The notes under the pieces were generated by a model that saw only the letters and a list, made by a program, of their open reading frames with translations, searched no databases and was not told where the DNA came from. A stretch of 55,924 nucleotides of DNA from CAZBWP01 sp964630265. GTDB taxonomy: Bacteria; Pseudomonadota; Alphaproteobacteria; Rhodospirillales; Defluviicoccaceae. This document shows positions 33,772-42,228 of the stretch, in pieces. The translations under genes and the position numbers were made by a program. Numbering within the stretch: the stretch's first letter is position 1; every line of letters starts with the position of its first letter. The DNA is taken from positions 1-55,924 of the forward strand of contig CAZVRW010000019.1 in assembly GCA_964630265.1 (NCBI GenBank), given 5' to 3'.

Positions 33772-34239
33772 ATGCCTTCGAAACGCCTTCTCATCGTCGC
33801 CCACGCCCCCTCGCCCAACACGCGGAGACTTCTCGACGCGGTGGTCGAGGGCGCGCGTGACGACGACGTCACCGGCGTCGCGGTGGTGGCGAAGAGCCCC
33901 TTTGACACCGGGCCCGACGACGTTCTGGCCGCCGGCGCGGTGATCCTGGGCACGACCGAGAACCTCGGCTACATGTCGGGGGCATTGAAGGACTTTTTCG
34001 ACCGCATCTACTATCCCTGCCTGGAGCGCACGCAGGGGCTGCCCTATGCGCTCTATGTCCGCGCTGGTCATGACGGGACGGGTACCCGCCGTGGCGTCGA
34101 AACGATCACCACGGGCCTGTGCTGGCGCGCCGTGCAGGCGCCGCTGATCTGCCGCGGCGACTGGGATGAAGGCTTCGTCGCCGCCTGCCGGGAACGCGGC
34201 TTGGCTATGGCCGTCGGCCTCGAATCCGGCGTATTCTGA
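33772..34239 (+). CDS. Flavodoxin-like NAD(P)H-dependent FMN reductase family protein
   Basis: 155 residues with a flavodoxin fold: KRLLIVAHAPSPNTRRLLDA (phosphate loop near residue 13) and AVILGTTENLGYMSGALKDF, which resembles the isoalloxazine-binding loops of WrbA/ArsH-type flavoproteins. A role in quinone or electron-carrier reduction is possible but unproven. It starts at ATG 33772, 65 nt after rfbA; the open frame further upstream overlaps rfbA and is rejected. It may be co-transcribed with the CDF gene 47 nt downstream. Confidence 0.82.
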   Translation: MPSKRLLIVAHAPSPNTRRLLDAVVEGARDDDVTGVAVVAKSPFDTGPDDVLAAGAVILGTTENLGYMSGALKDFFDRIYYPCLERTQGLPYALYVRAGHDGTGTRRGVETITTGLCWRAVQAPLICRGDWDEGFVAACRERGLAMAVGLESGVF

Positions 34240-34286
34240 GGCCGCGTCCAGCGTTGGGGCCCTTGGCCGGCGGAGCCGGAGGTGTG

Positions 34287-35303
34287 ATGTTCGGAGAAGA
34301 GTCCCGCCCGCCGGTGCAAGGTGGTCCTGACAATCCCTGGTCCCGCGTCAACGAGCGCAGCATCGGTCTCGCCGCCCTGGTTACCGGCACCTACATGGTC
34401 GCCGAACTGATCGGCGGACTGGTGTCGGGCTCGCTGGCGCTGATCGCCGATGCCGGCCACATGCTGGCCGACTTCGCCGCCCTGTCCTTCGCCTGGTTCG
34501 GCTTCCGCCTTGCCCGCCGCCCGGCGTCCGCCAGGCGAACCTTCGGCTTTGGCCGCTTCTCCATCCTCGCGGCCTTCGTCAACGGGCTGTCGTTGTTCGT
34601 CATCGCCGCCTGGATTGTCGTCGAAGCGGCACAGCGGCTGTTCCAGCCGGTACAGGTGCTGGGCGGCATGATGCTTTGGGTGGCGGTGGGCGGTTTGCTG
34701 GTCAATGTCCTGTCGTTTCTGATTCTCCGGCACGGCAACCGGGAGAACCTCAACATCCGCGCCGCCGCCTTGCACGTGGCCGGCGACCTCCTGGGCTCGG
34801 TGGCGGCGATCTTGGCCTCGCTGGTGATCATCGTCACGGGCTGGACGCCCATCGATCCGATCCTTTCGGTGATCGTCGCCCTGATCATTCTGCGCTCGGC
34901 ATTCGCGGTGCTCCAGGAAAGCGCCAACATTCTCCTGGAAGGCAGCCCGCCCGACATCGATGTGCGAAAAATCGCCCGGGACCTGGAAAGCGCGGTTCCG
35001 GGCCTGACGGAGGTGCACCACGTGCATGTCTGGTCGATCACCCAGGAGCGGCCGATGATCACGCTGCACGCGCGGCTCGTTCCGGGCGCCGATTCCGCGA
35101 CCGCCGTGGCCGCGATCAAGCAACGGCTCGACGAGAGCTTCGGCATCGAGCACTCGACCGTCGAGATCGAGCATGGCCGATGTTCGGGGAACGGGGGCCC
35201 GGGGAACGGGGGCCCGGAGGGCGTAGGCCCGGAGAGCGTAGGCCCGGAGAAATGGGAAGATGCCGGCAGCGGCTCGACCGTCGAACGCGTGACGGGGTCT
35301 TGA
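34287..35303 (+). CDS. Cation diffusion facilitator (CzcD/ZitB-like) with repetitive C-terminal tail
   Basis: 338 residues. Six membrane helices include SLALIADAGHMLADFAALSF (the H-x3-D metal site in TM2) and the helix with NIRAAALHVAGDLLGS (the second H-x3-D, TM5). A cytosolic beta-alpha-beta domain contains GLTEVHHVHVWSITQ. It exports Zn(II) or a similar divalent cation using the proton gradient. GGAGG lies about 4 nt before ATG 34287. The last 40 or so residues are an unusual Gly/Pro-rich tail (GNGGPGNGGPEGVGPESVGP) encoded by a 15-bp minisatellite, absent from typical relatives, which suggests repeat expansion across the original end of the gene. Confidence 0.92.
   Translation: MFGEESRPPVQGGPDNPWSRVNERSIGLAALVTGTYMVAELIGGLVSGSLALIADAGHMLADFAALSFAWFGFRLARRPASARRTFGFGRFSILAAFVNGLSLFVIAAWIVVEAAQRLFQPVQVLGGMMLWVAVGGLLVNVLSFLILRHGNRENLNIRAAALHVAGDLLGSVAAILASLVIIVTGWTPIDPILSVIVALIILRSAFAVLQESANILLEGSPPDIDVRKIARDLESAVPGLTEVHHVHVWSITQERPMITLHARLVPGADSATAVAAIKQRLDESFGIEHSTVEIEHGRCSGNGGPGNGGPEGVGPESVGPEKWEDAGSGSTVERVTGS
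35185..35253 (+). repeat. 15-bp tandem repeat inside the CDF gene 3' end
   Basis: Two identical CGGGGAACGGGGGCC units are followed by CGGAGGGCGTAGGCC, CGGAGAGCGTAGGCC and a partial fifth copy. The array stays in frame and adds a five-residue repeat to the transporter. The unit matches the complement of the array at 1-55 at about 10 of 15 positions. Confidence 0.88.
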
Positions 35304-35433
35304 CCGACAGGGGGTTGACCGAGGCCCGCCTCCCACGGTGGAGCGGTTCGCGTGCCGGCCCGGCATGGTGCCGGCCCCCTGACTGACCACGCCCGTACCC
35401 GACCGATCTATCGGGACAGACCGGAACAAAGAA

Positions 35434-35460
35434 GGGCCCCTCGCACTTCCCGAGGGGCCC
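35434..35460 (-). terminator. Rho-independent terminator of the cold-shock gene
   Basis: GGGCCCCTCG (35434-35443) pairs perfectly with CGAGGGGCCC (35451-35460) around a 7-nt loop. On the minus strand it is followed by TTCTTTGTT, fitting termination of the cold-shock mRNA about 140 nt after its stop. It may also stop plus-strand transcription from the CDF gene. Confidence 0.75.
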
Positions 35461-35597
35461 CTCCGCTGTTTTGACCACGTTCACCTGTCCCGGCGCTTGA
35501 CGACCAAGCGTCAGACAGGTGGAACCGTTAGACCATAGATCTTAGGGTTCGAGACCAACGGATCGAGTTCATCCGTCGGCCTCGAACACCCGAAGGA

Positions 35598-35807
35598 TCA
35601 GCCAACCAGCTTTAAGTTGTCCGCCGCGCTCTTGCCGTTCCGGCCACGCACGAGTTCGTATTGAACCTTTTGACCTTCGGTGAGGTCTTGCAAGCCCGCG
35701 CGCTCGAGGGCCGAGATATGCACGAAGGCATCGGGTCCGCCGTTTTCGGGCTCGATGAAACCAAAGCCCTTAGTGCGGTTGAACCACTTCACGGTTCCGG
35801 TGTTCAA
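35598..35807 (-). CDS. Cold-shock domain protein (CspA family)
   Basis: 69 residues: NTGTVKWFNRTKGFGFIEPE contains RNP-1 (KGFGFI), followed by DAFVHISALERAGL with RNP-2 (VHI). It binds single-stranded RNA or DNA and acts as an RNA chaperone. Homology starts right at TTG 35805-35807, and AGGAG lies 9 nt upstream, so TTG is taken as the initiator; the open frame continues upstream without homology. The gene could have a long 5' leader, as is usual for cold-shock mRNAs, since the upstream neighbour begins more than 700 nt away on the same strand and ends 264 nt before it. Confidence 0.93.
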   Translation of the reverse strand: MNTGTVKWFNRTKGFGFIEPENGGPDAFVHISALERAGLQDLTEGQKVQYELVRGRNGKSAADNLKLVG

Positions 35808-35816
35808 AGTCGTCGA

Positions 35817-35821
35817 CTCCT
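35817..35821 (-). promoter_or_regulatory. Shine-Dalgarno AGGAG deciding the TTG start of the cold-shock gene
   Basis: AGGAG on the minus strand is 9 nt from the TTG that begins the conserved cold-shock domain; no ATG or GTG is suitably placed. Confidence 0.65.
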
Positions 35822-36071
35822 GTAACGAAGTTGCACGCCCGGCAACATGCCCTGACGCGCGGCAGTCTCGAGTGTAGTCTGGGAAGAAGTGAACGACACG
35901 GTCGTCGAAGCAGCAATCTGCACCAGTACGATCCAAAACAAGCCACCGGTAAGATAGCCCAACGCCGCCGGGGCGACAAGGGGGGTTGGCCTTCGGTCGG
36001 CCGCAAACGGGCGGCGGGGAACGTCTGAGGGAGTCGTGGTGCGCGTCCGCAACACCGTGCCAGGTCGCCGG

Positions 36072-36557
36072 TCAGCCATCCAATGCCAAGCGTTCGTGCC
36101 ATTCGGCGATCGACTCGCAAGGATATTCGGAGAATGTCTGGTCGCCGGGATCGACTCGGGGGACCACCCAGGACGCCTTCGATCCAAGCATCATGTGGGT
36201 CCGTTCGGGGGGCACGGGGAGTTCGGTATCGATGGCCGAGGCGAACGGATGGACCAGATCCGGCCAGCGCCGGTCCCAGCACCAGAGCATGCTGCCGCAG
36301 GTTCCACAGAACCGGCGTTCCAGCGGACTGAGGTCGCGATCGTCGCCGGACTCGCCCGTCCGAGCGCGGTAGACGCGGATATGCTCCTCGCCCTCGACCC
36401 TGAGCGAGGCGAAGCGGCCCCCCAGATTGATGGCGAAGCCGCCGCCGCCCGCGGTCTTCCGGCAGATCGAGCAATAGCAGAGGTTGAACGGGTAGGGGTG
36501 CCGGGACTCCAGCGAAAAGCGCACCGCCCGGCAGTGGCACGATCCTTCCAGCAGCAT
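36072..36557 (-). CDS. GFA/CENP-V family zinc-binding protein
   Basis: 161 residues. The zinc ligands of the glutathione-dependent formaldehyde-activating (GFA) fold are seen as GSCHCRAVRFSLE near the N-terminus, NLCYCSICRKTAGGG around residues 26-40 and RRFCGTCGSMLW near 83. Most members are not true formaldehyde enzymes, and the substrate is unknown. AAGGAGAG about 5 nt before ATG 36557 decides the start against an open frame reaching 36719. It has the same orientation as the cold-shock gene but is 264 nt from it, so probably separate. It is divergent from ldh. Confidence 0.9.
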   Translation of the reverse strand: MLLEGSCHCRAVRFSLESRHPYPFNLCYCSICRKTAGGGGFAINLGGRFASLRVEGEEHIRVYRARTGESGDDRDLSPLERRFCGTCGSMLWCWDRRWPDLVHPFASAIDTELPVPPERTHMMLGSKASWVVPRVDPGDQTFSEYPCESIAEWHERLALDG

Positions 36558-36733
36558 CCGCTCTCCTTCCGTTCGATCGGTTGCGATGCTCAGCTTAGCC
36601 CCCAGTGCAGGCACCGTCGATTGCTGGCGTCGACGATCGGGTTCGATTAGGGTCTTCCTGCGGATCCGGTGCTCGGGCGTGCGCTCGGCGCCGGCACCGG
36701 ACAGGAACGCGGGCAACACGGGGAGGACAGGGC

Positions 36734-37669
36734 ATGAAAATCGGCATTGTTGGCGCCGGCATGGTGGGCAGCGCCGCCGGCTACGCGATGGCGCTCAACG
36801 GCATCGGCACCGAGATCATTCTGATCGATCTGGACCACAAACTGGCGGTGGCGCAGGCGGAGGACATCTCCCACGCCGTTCCGTTCAACTCCTCGGTCAA
36901 CTTCCGGGCTGGCGATTATGCCGATCTCGACGGCGCCAGCGTGGTGATCCTGTCGGCCGGCGTCGGCCAGAAGCCGGGGGAGACGCGGCTGCAATTGCTC
37001 GAGCGCAATGCCGCGGTGTTCAAGGATGTCATCGGCAAAGTGCTGGCGGCAACGCCCGATCCCATCCTTCTGGTGGCATCCAACCCGGTCGACGTGATGA
37101 CCCACGTCTCGCGCCGGATCTCCGGATTGCCGGCGACGCGGGTGATCGGCTCCGGCACGATCCTCGATACGGCACGCTTTCGCAGTCTGCTCGGCCGGCA
37201 CCTGGGGATCTCGCCGCGCTCGGTGCATGCCTACGTGCTCGGCGAGCACGGCGACAGCCAAGTGTTGGCGTGGTCTAACGCCAAGGCCGGCACCATTCCG
37301 CTGACGTCGTTCGCGGCGCAGGTGCGCGCCCCCCTGACCGAGGCGGTGCGCGAGCAGATCGATCGGGGCGTCCGGTATGCCGCCTATTCGATCATCGAGG
37401 GCAAGGGTTCCACCTACTACGGCATCGGCGCCGGCCTCGCGCGCATCGTCAAGGCGATCGGGTCGGACGAGCAGGCGGTCCTCAGCGTGTCGATCGACAC
37501 GCCAGAAGTGCTCGGTGTCACCGATGTGGCGCTCACCATCCCGCGCGTGGTCGGGGCCCAGGGTGTGGTCGTCGACATTTTCCCGGAACTGGAGCCGAAC
37601 GAGCAGGACGCTCTCAGGCGCAGCGCCGAAATCATCAAGTCCGCGTCGGACTCCGTCCCGATCGATTGA
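36734..37669 (+). CDS. ldh: L-lactate dehydrogenase
   Basis: 311 residues of the LDH/MDH family. The NAD site is MKIGIVGAGMVGSAAGYAMA. The specificity loop reads SAGVGQKPGETRLQLL with Gln79, the residue that favours pyruvate/lactate over oxaloacetate/malate (Arg in MDH), and Arg85 follows. Arg148 and catalytic His172 (GEHGDS) are in place. It interconverts pyruvate and L-lactate with NAD(H). GGGAGG lies 7 nt before the ATG. The 3' end overlaps the convergent lptF gene by 35 bp. Confidence 0.93.
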   Translation: MKIGIVGAGMVGSAAGYAMALNGIGTEIILIDLDHKLAVAQAEDISHAVPFNSSVNFRAGDYADLDGASVVILSAGVGQKPGETRLQLLERNAAVFKDVIGKVLAATPDPILLVASNPVDVMTHVSRRISGLPATRVIGSGTILDTARFRSLLGRHLGISPRSVHAYVLGEHGDSQVLAWSNAKAGTIPLTSFAAQVRAPLTEAVREQIDRGVRYAAYSIIEGKGSTYYGIGAGLARIVKAIGSDEQAVLSVSIDTPEVLGVTDVALTIPRVVGAQGVVVDIFPELEPNEQDALRRSAEIIKSASDSVPID

Positions 37670-38798
37670 GGCTGCGCCGCGCCGCCCGATCGGCGATCAG
37701 CTGAGGCACGCGCAAGCGGCGGGGGCGAACCAGGGCGAGGCCGCCGCCGACGATCGGCAGCAGCGTTGCGGCATAGATCAGGGGAATAAGCGACGGATTG
37801 CGGCCGGCGAGGTTTTGCAGTCCGAAGGTGGCGAGCAGGAGCGCCACGGCGGTGACGACGGCGGCCACAGCATTGCGGGCTTGGCGGCCGCGCTGGAAAC
37901 GTCCCTGGAGCAGGAACGCGGCGCCGATCAGCGTGAACCCGAGCGTCGACAGCGGGGCGGTGATCCGCCGATGCGCCTCGACGATGAACTTGCCGTGGTC
38001 GCGCGCCTCGACCACCGGATCGTCGGCGATGGCGAACAACTCGCGCAGGGTGCGCTCCTCGGGCGGGCGGTAGCGCTCGGCGCTGTCGCGGCGCGTCAAC
38101 TCCAGGTTAAAGACATAGCGTTCGAAGTATAGCACCGAGAGGGCGTCGGTTTCGGAGTCGACACTCTGCCGGTTGCCATTGAACAGCACGACGCGCGCGC
38201 CGTCATCGATGGAAACCAGGGCGCCGCGCTCGGCGACGAGTGTGTGCACCTGCTCGGGATCGCGGGCGTCGTGCACCAGGATGCCGCGCAGCTGACCGTC
38301 CGGGGAACGCTCGCGCACGTAGACTGTGATGCCGTCGCTGGCGTCGGTGAACGCGCCTTCCTCCAGCAGCACGCGGGCGAAATTGTACCGCAGGTCCCAC
38401 TGCATCTCCCGGAAGGTTCGGTAGGACGCCGGGAGCACCGTCATGTAGAGCGCGTAGGCGACGGTCATGACGATCAGCGCCAGCACAATCGCGGGCGCCG
38501 CCAGCCCCAGCGGGCTGACGCCCGCGGCCCCCATCACCACCATCTCCCGATCGTTGATCAGCTTGGCATAGGTGAACACCACGGTGGCGAACACCGCGAT
38601 TGGCAGGATCACCAGCATGAAATTGGGCAGCATCAGCGCGATCAGATAGAGAAACGTGCCGAGGTCGAGCCCGCGATTGACGATGAAGTCGACGAAGCGC
38701 AACGACTGGCTCATCCACAGCACGGCCGTCAGGCCGATGGTGACCAACAGCATCCCCACGAAAAGTTGACGAAAGACGTCGCGATTGAAGGCGTGCAT
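37635..38798 (-). CDS. lptF: LPS export ABC transporter permease LptF
   Basis: 387 residues. Two N-terminal helices are followed by a helix pair around LPNFMLVILPIAVFATVVFT, then a periplasmic beta-jellyroll (about 140-270, including ITVYVRERSPDGQLRGILVH), and finally three C-terminal helices (HRRITAPLSTLGFTLIGAAF). This is the LptF/LptG layout, and W-SQSLRFVDFIVNRG fits LptF. With LptG and LptB it extracts LPS from the inner membrane. The usual partner lptG is not next to it; instead the gene is downstream of waaL, 16 nt after its stop. ATG 38798 is chosen at the start of homology. Confidence 0.9.
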   Translation of the reverse strand: MHAFNRDVFRQLFVGMLLVTIGLTAVLWMSQSLRFVDFIVNRGLDLGTFLYLIALMLPNFMLVILPIAVFATVVFTYAKLINDREMVVMGAAGVSPLGLAAPAIVLALIVMTVAYALYMTVLPASYRTFREMQWDLRYNFARVLLEEGAFTDASDGITVYVRERSPDGQLRGILVHDARDPEQVHTLVAERGALVSIDDGARVVLFNGNRQSVDSETDALSVLYFERYVFNLELTRRDSAERYRPPEERTLRELFAIADDPVVEARDHGKFIVEAHRRITAPLSTLGFTLIGAAFLLQGRFQRGRQARNAVAAVVTAVALLLATFGLQNLAGRNPSLIPLIYAATLLPIVGGGLALVRPRRLRVPQLIADRAARRSLNRSGRSPTRT

Positions 38799-38814
38799 GC
38801 GCGCTTGGCCGATC

Positions 38815-40125
38815 TTACGGCGTTGAATGGAGCAAAGGTACCGTCTCTCGCCGGCCCTGCAAGGGGGCGCTCGTCGAAACAAGCGACACGCGACTCGCCA
38901 ACAGCACCGCCACGAGCACGACGTGGGCCAGTTGCCACCAAGCTTCCCAAAACGAAAAGTTGAACAGTCCGGCCACCCAATAGCCGCTGCTCACCGCTCC
39001 GGCGGCGAGGTATTCGGGCGATCCCGTGCGCACATGCTCCCAGGCCAGTCGGATGATCCAGGCGGCGACGAACAGGACGAACGGCAGCGTGCCGACCGCC
39101 CCGGTCTCGGCGAAGATCTCCAGCAGCCAGCTGTGCGGATGCGAAGGCAGGTATTCGCCCTGCGGGCCGAGCCCAGGCATCAGGGTCTTGGTCCCTTCGA
39201 TCTGGTCGACGGCGTTGATGCCGAGGCCGAAAACCGGCGCCTGCAGGGCGTGATCCAGGGTGAACGACCAGATGACCTGGCGGTGGAGATCCACCAGCCA
39301 AAGCGGCAGGTAGGGGTCGAAGGGCACGCCCTCAACCGGCGGAGTGTCGGTGAGCAGGACGGCCACGAGGCCGATCCCGGCGAGCCCGGCGAGCGTACCC
39401 AGGATCGTCGGAATCCGGTGCGGCCACGCCCGGGCGACGATGCAGATGGTGGCGAAGACGGCTGCCGCGCCGACGCCGGAGAGTGGGGCGAGGGTGTCGG
39501 TGCCGAGGATCACGGCAATTAGCCCGATGGCGCCAAGCGTGCCGATCCCCCGCGCGATCATGCCGCCGCGCCAGCCGGCCCAGAGCACGGCGGGGATGAT
39601 CAGCATCGCAGCGTTGGCGAATGACCGGAGACGGCCGGCGGCATCGGTGGCGGTCCACCCTTCAAAGCGGAACAGCGCCAGCACCTCGGACGGGCCATAG
39701 AGCGCGGAACCACCGATCGCCACCGCCAGCGCCGTCGTCGCCAGCAGCGACCAGCGCACCAGGGCGGGGGTGCGCGCATCCTCGGCCAGAATGGCCCACA
39801 GGATCCCGGCGCCGGCGACGAACCCGAGGCTGTAGCCGAAGGCTTCCAGGGTCAGCCGCAGGTTCAGGGTGACGGCGAGGCTCGGCAACCAACTGACGAC
39901 GACGACGCCGAACAGGATCCCGAGCGGCGATGCTGCGATGTCGGCCACGCGCGGCCACCATCGGCCGGGCGGCATCGCCAGCAACAGCAAGGCCATGGCG
40001 AGACCGACGGTGACGCCGATCGCCGCCGGGCCGAAGATCAACCCCGGCGCGGCGGCGGCGGCAAGGATGGTGCCGCTACGAAAAGCCGCGTCCCGGTGAC
40101 GCGGGGAGGGGATGGGCACCGCCAT
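38815..40125 (-). CDS. waaL: O-antigen ligase (WaaL) family protein
   Basis: 436 residues, 10-12 predicted helices and a large periplasmic loop holding GEYLPSHPHSWLLEIFAETG, the Wzy_C/WaaL motif with its conserved His. WaaL transfers undecaprenyl-linked O-antigen to lipid A-core in the periplasm. Wzy polymerases share the fold, so the family call is firm and the ligase call likely. It starts 1 nt after the asnB stop and ends 16 nt before lptF, forming an asnB-waaL-lptF operon. Confidence 0.82.
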   Translation of the reverse strand: MAVPIPSPRHRDAAFRSGTILAAAAAPGLIFGPAAIGVTVGLAMALLLLAMPPGRWWPRVADIAASPLGILFGVVVVSWLPSLAVTLNLRLTLEAFGYSLGFVAGAGILWAILAEDARTPALVRWSLLATTALAVAIGGSALYGPSEVLALFRFEGWTATDAAGRLRSFANAAMLIIPAVLWAGWRGGMIARGIGTLGAIGLIAVILGTDTLAPLSGVGAAAVFATICIVARAWPHRIPTILGTLAGLAGIGLVAVLLTDTPPVEGVPFDPYLPLWLVDLHRQVIWSFTLDHALQAPVFGLGINAVDQIEGTKTLMPGLGPQGEYLPSHPHSWLLEIFAETGAVGTLPFVLFVAAWIIRLAWEHVRTGSPEYLAAGAVSSGYWVAGLFNFSFWEAWWQLAHVVLVAVLLASRVSLVSTSAPLQGRRETVPLLHSTP

Positions 40126-40126
40126 G

Positions 40127-41893
40127 TCAGCGCCCGCCGAGGAAGGCGAAGGTGTCGTCGTTCACCGTCCGCCCGTCCACGTGGATGGCGTGCCAGACGG
40201 CATAGAACAGCAGCGACCAGGCGGCGAGCCCGGCCTTGCGCGAGCCGTCGCGGAACAGGTCCTTCACCGCCTCGGGCCGGCAGATCGCGGCGATCGCGGG
40301 CGATGCGGCGACCAACGCGCCGATGTCGGCGCCACGCGGCCGAATCCAGTCCGTGATCGGCACCGAGAAGCCGCGCTTGCGGGCGAACGCCTGGGCGGCC
40401 GGACAGTGCCGGTCGAGCCAGTGGCGCAGCACCAGCTTGCCCAGCCCATCTCGCACCTTCAACGAATCGGGCAGCGTGTAGCCGAAGTTGACGACGGCGG
40501 GATCGAGAAACGGTGTCCGCCCCTCGACGCCGTGCGCCATCAGGCAGCGGTCCAGCTTCAGCAACAGGTCGCCATGCAGCCAGTCATGGACATCGGCCGC
40601 CTGTGCCGCCTGCAGCGGCGAGCGGCCCGGCTGCGCCGCATCCCGACGGATCGCCTCGGCGGCAGCGGACCATCCGCGATCCTCCGCGCGCAACACGCCG
40701 AGGCCGTGCAGCACGCCCTTGATCCGCGGCGGTCGGCCCCCCAGCCACCACGGCCGCAACAGCCGGCGATAGCGGCCGTAGCCGCCGAACACCTCGTCGC
40801 CGCCCTCGCCGCAGAGCACCACCTTGAGGCTTTGGCCGGCGACCTCGCCAAGCTTGTACGTGGGCAGGATCGCCGGATCCCACGTCGGCTCGTCGAGGCA
40901 GGCGACGGTCGCCGGCAGCAACCGCCAGAAGTCCGCCTCGCCGTACTCGATCTCCTCGTGGTCCGCGCCCAGCGCCTTGGCGATCTGCCGTGCCGCCGGG
41001 CGCTCGTCATGCACGCTGGTGCCGGTGAAGCCGATGGTGAAGGCGCGGACCGGCTGATGGTTGAGCCGCGCCATCATCGTCAGCACCGCCGCCGAATCGA
41101 TGCCGCCCGAGAGGAACATGCCATACGGCACGTCCGAGCGCTGATGCACCAGGACGCTGTCCTCCAGCACCCTGTCGAGCGCCGCGACCGCCGCGTCGAG
41201 ATCGCGCCAGGATCGTGTCGCCGGTGGTGGCAGCGGATCGCGGCCGTGCCGGCCCAGGATGCTGCCATCCCGAATCAGCATGATCTCGCCGGGCATCAGC
41301 CGGTGCACTCCGGCGAAGATGGTCTCGACGTCGGCGGTGTTCTTCAGCTGCAGAATTTGCGCGCGAGCGGAGTCCCGGACCTGCGGGGTGACGATACCGG
41401 CGGCGAACAGGGCCCGCGGCTCCGAGGCGAATGCGAAGCCTTCGTCGGTCTCCGTCCAGTACAGCGGCTTGATGCCGCACGAGTCACGAGCCAGGATCAG
41501 GGTTGCCTCGGCCGGGTCATAGATGGCGAGCGCGTACATGCCGCGCAGCCGGTCGAAACCCGCCACCCCCTCGCGGCGATAGAGATGCAGCGCCGGCTCG
41601 AAATCGGAGTGTGAGCGCGTCGCCTGGCCCTTGAGCGGCCCGTCCATCAGTTCGATGAAGTTATAAATCTCGCCATTGCCGACGAGGGCCGTGCCGTCGT
41701 CGGCGAACAGCGGCTGGTCGCCGGTCGCCAGGTCGATGATCGACAGGCGGGTGTGGACCAGCCCGACCGGGCCATGGCGATACTGCCCCGAGCCGTCGGG
41801 GCCGCGATGTGCCAACGCGCGCGTCAGCGCATCGAGCTGCTGCGTCGAGGCCGCGCGCCGATCCTTTCGGTAAACTCCCGCGATGCCGCACAA
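40127..41893 (-). CDS. asnB: Glutamine-hydrolysing asparagine synthetase-type amidotransferase
   Basis: 588 residues. An N-terminal class II glutaminase domain begins (M)CGIAGVYRK, with catalytic Cys2, and includes ALAHRGPDG and VGNGEIYNF. The C-terminal synthetase has the PP-loop FLSGGIDSAAVL and CGEGGDEVFGGYGRY. It uses ATP and glutamine to amidate a carboxylate; aspartate is the default substrate. In LPS clusters such proteins often amidate uronic acids of the O-antigen, and the tight linkage to waaL and lptF favours that role here. The initiator is TTG (41891-41893); it must be correct because the nucleophile has to be residue 2. Confidence 0.9.
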   Translation of the reverse strand: MCGIAGVYRKDRRAASTQQLDALTRALAHRGPDGSGQYRHGPVGLVHTRLSIIDLATGDQPLFADDGTALVGNGEIYNFIELMDGPLKGQATRSHSDFEPALHLYRREGVAGFDRLRGMYALAIYDPAEATLILARDSCGIKPLYWTETDEGFAFASEPRALFAAGIVTPQVRDSARAQILQLKNTADVETIFAGVHRLMPGEIMLIRDGSILGRHGRDPLPPPATRSWRDLDAAVAALDRVLEDSVLVHQRSDVPYGMFLSGGIDSAAVLTMMARLNHQPVRAFTIGFTGTSVHDERPAARQIAKALGADHEEIEYGEADFWRLLPATVACLDEPTWDPAILPTYKLGEVAGQSLKVVLCGEGGDEVFGGYGRYRRLLRPWWLGGRPPRIKGVLHGLGVLRAEDRGWSAAAEAIRRDAAQPGRSPLQAAQAADVHDWLHGDLLLKLDRCLMAHGVEGRTPFLDPAVVNFGYTLPDSLKVRDGLGKLVLRHWLDRHCPAAQAFARKRGFSVPITDWIRPRGADIGALVAASPAIAAICRPEAVKDLFRDGSRKAGLAAWSLLFYAVWHAIHVDGRTVNDDTFAFLGGR

Positions 41894-42228
41894 ATCGTTG
41901 GTGGAGTCCAGGTTGCCGCGCGTCGGCGTCTAATGACCAAGCCCGCCACGCCGGTCACTACGACGAACGGCGCGGTGATGGGGCGGATGATGACGGCGCC
42001 TGCCCAAGGGCGATCCGGCTCCCGGGCGACGCGGCGAGACTATATCGGAGCGCTCCGGGCCCGTCCACCATCGGCGCCGCCCGGTAGTCTGTGGGCGGCC
42101 ATTCTTGACTTTCCCGGCGGCCGCCGATACCGATCCGTCGCGCTGCCGGATCGAACGGGTCCCGGGTCAAACGGGTTCGTGCCACCCGTGTGTCGGCGCC
42201 ACGCGAGGGGTCGTCCATCCCGAAACCC
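41894..42228. other. Divergent intergenic region asnB / glycosyltransferases
   Basis: 335 bp without a convincing gene. It should carry the promoters for both divergent LPS operons. A GG-N10-GC pattern at 41902-41916 on the plus strand fits only part of the sigma-54 consensus and is not called. No strong -35/-10 pair or repeat was seen. Confidence 0.45.

Noticed and set aside
35804..36187. Minus-strand frame with a hydrophobic segment upstream of the cold-shock gene
   Set aside because: It overlaps the GFA gene in another frame, lacks a ribosome binding site, and one hydrophobic stretch in the leader region is not enough to call a gene.
36734..37669. Malate dehydrogenase
   Set aside because: Gln79 occupies the specificity position where malate dehydrogenases have Arg, and the KPGETR context is that of lactate dehydrogenases.
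41902..41916. GG-N10-GC pattern resembling a sigma-54 promoter before the GT9 gene
   Set aside because: Only TGG and TTGC match; it is over 300 bp from the gene and in ordinary GC-rich sequence.
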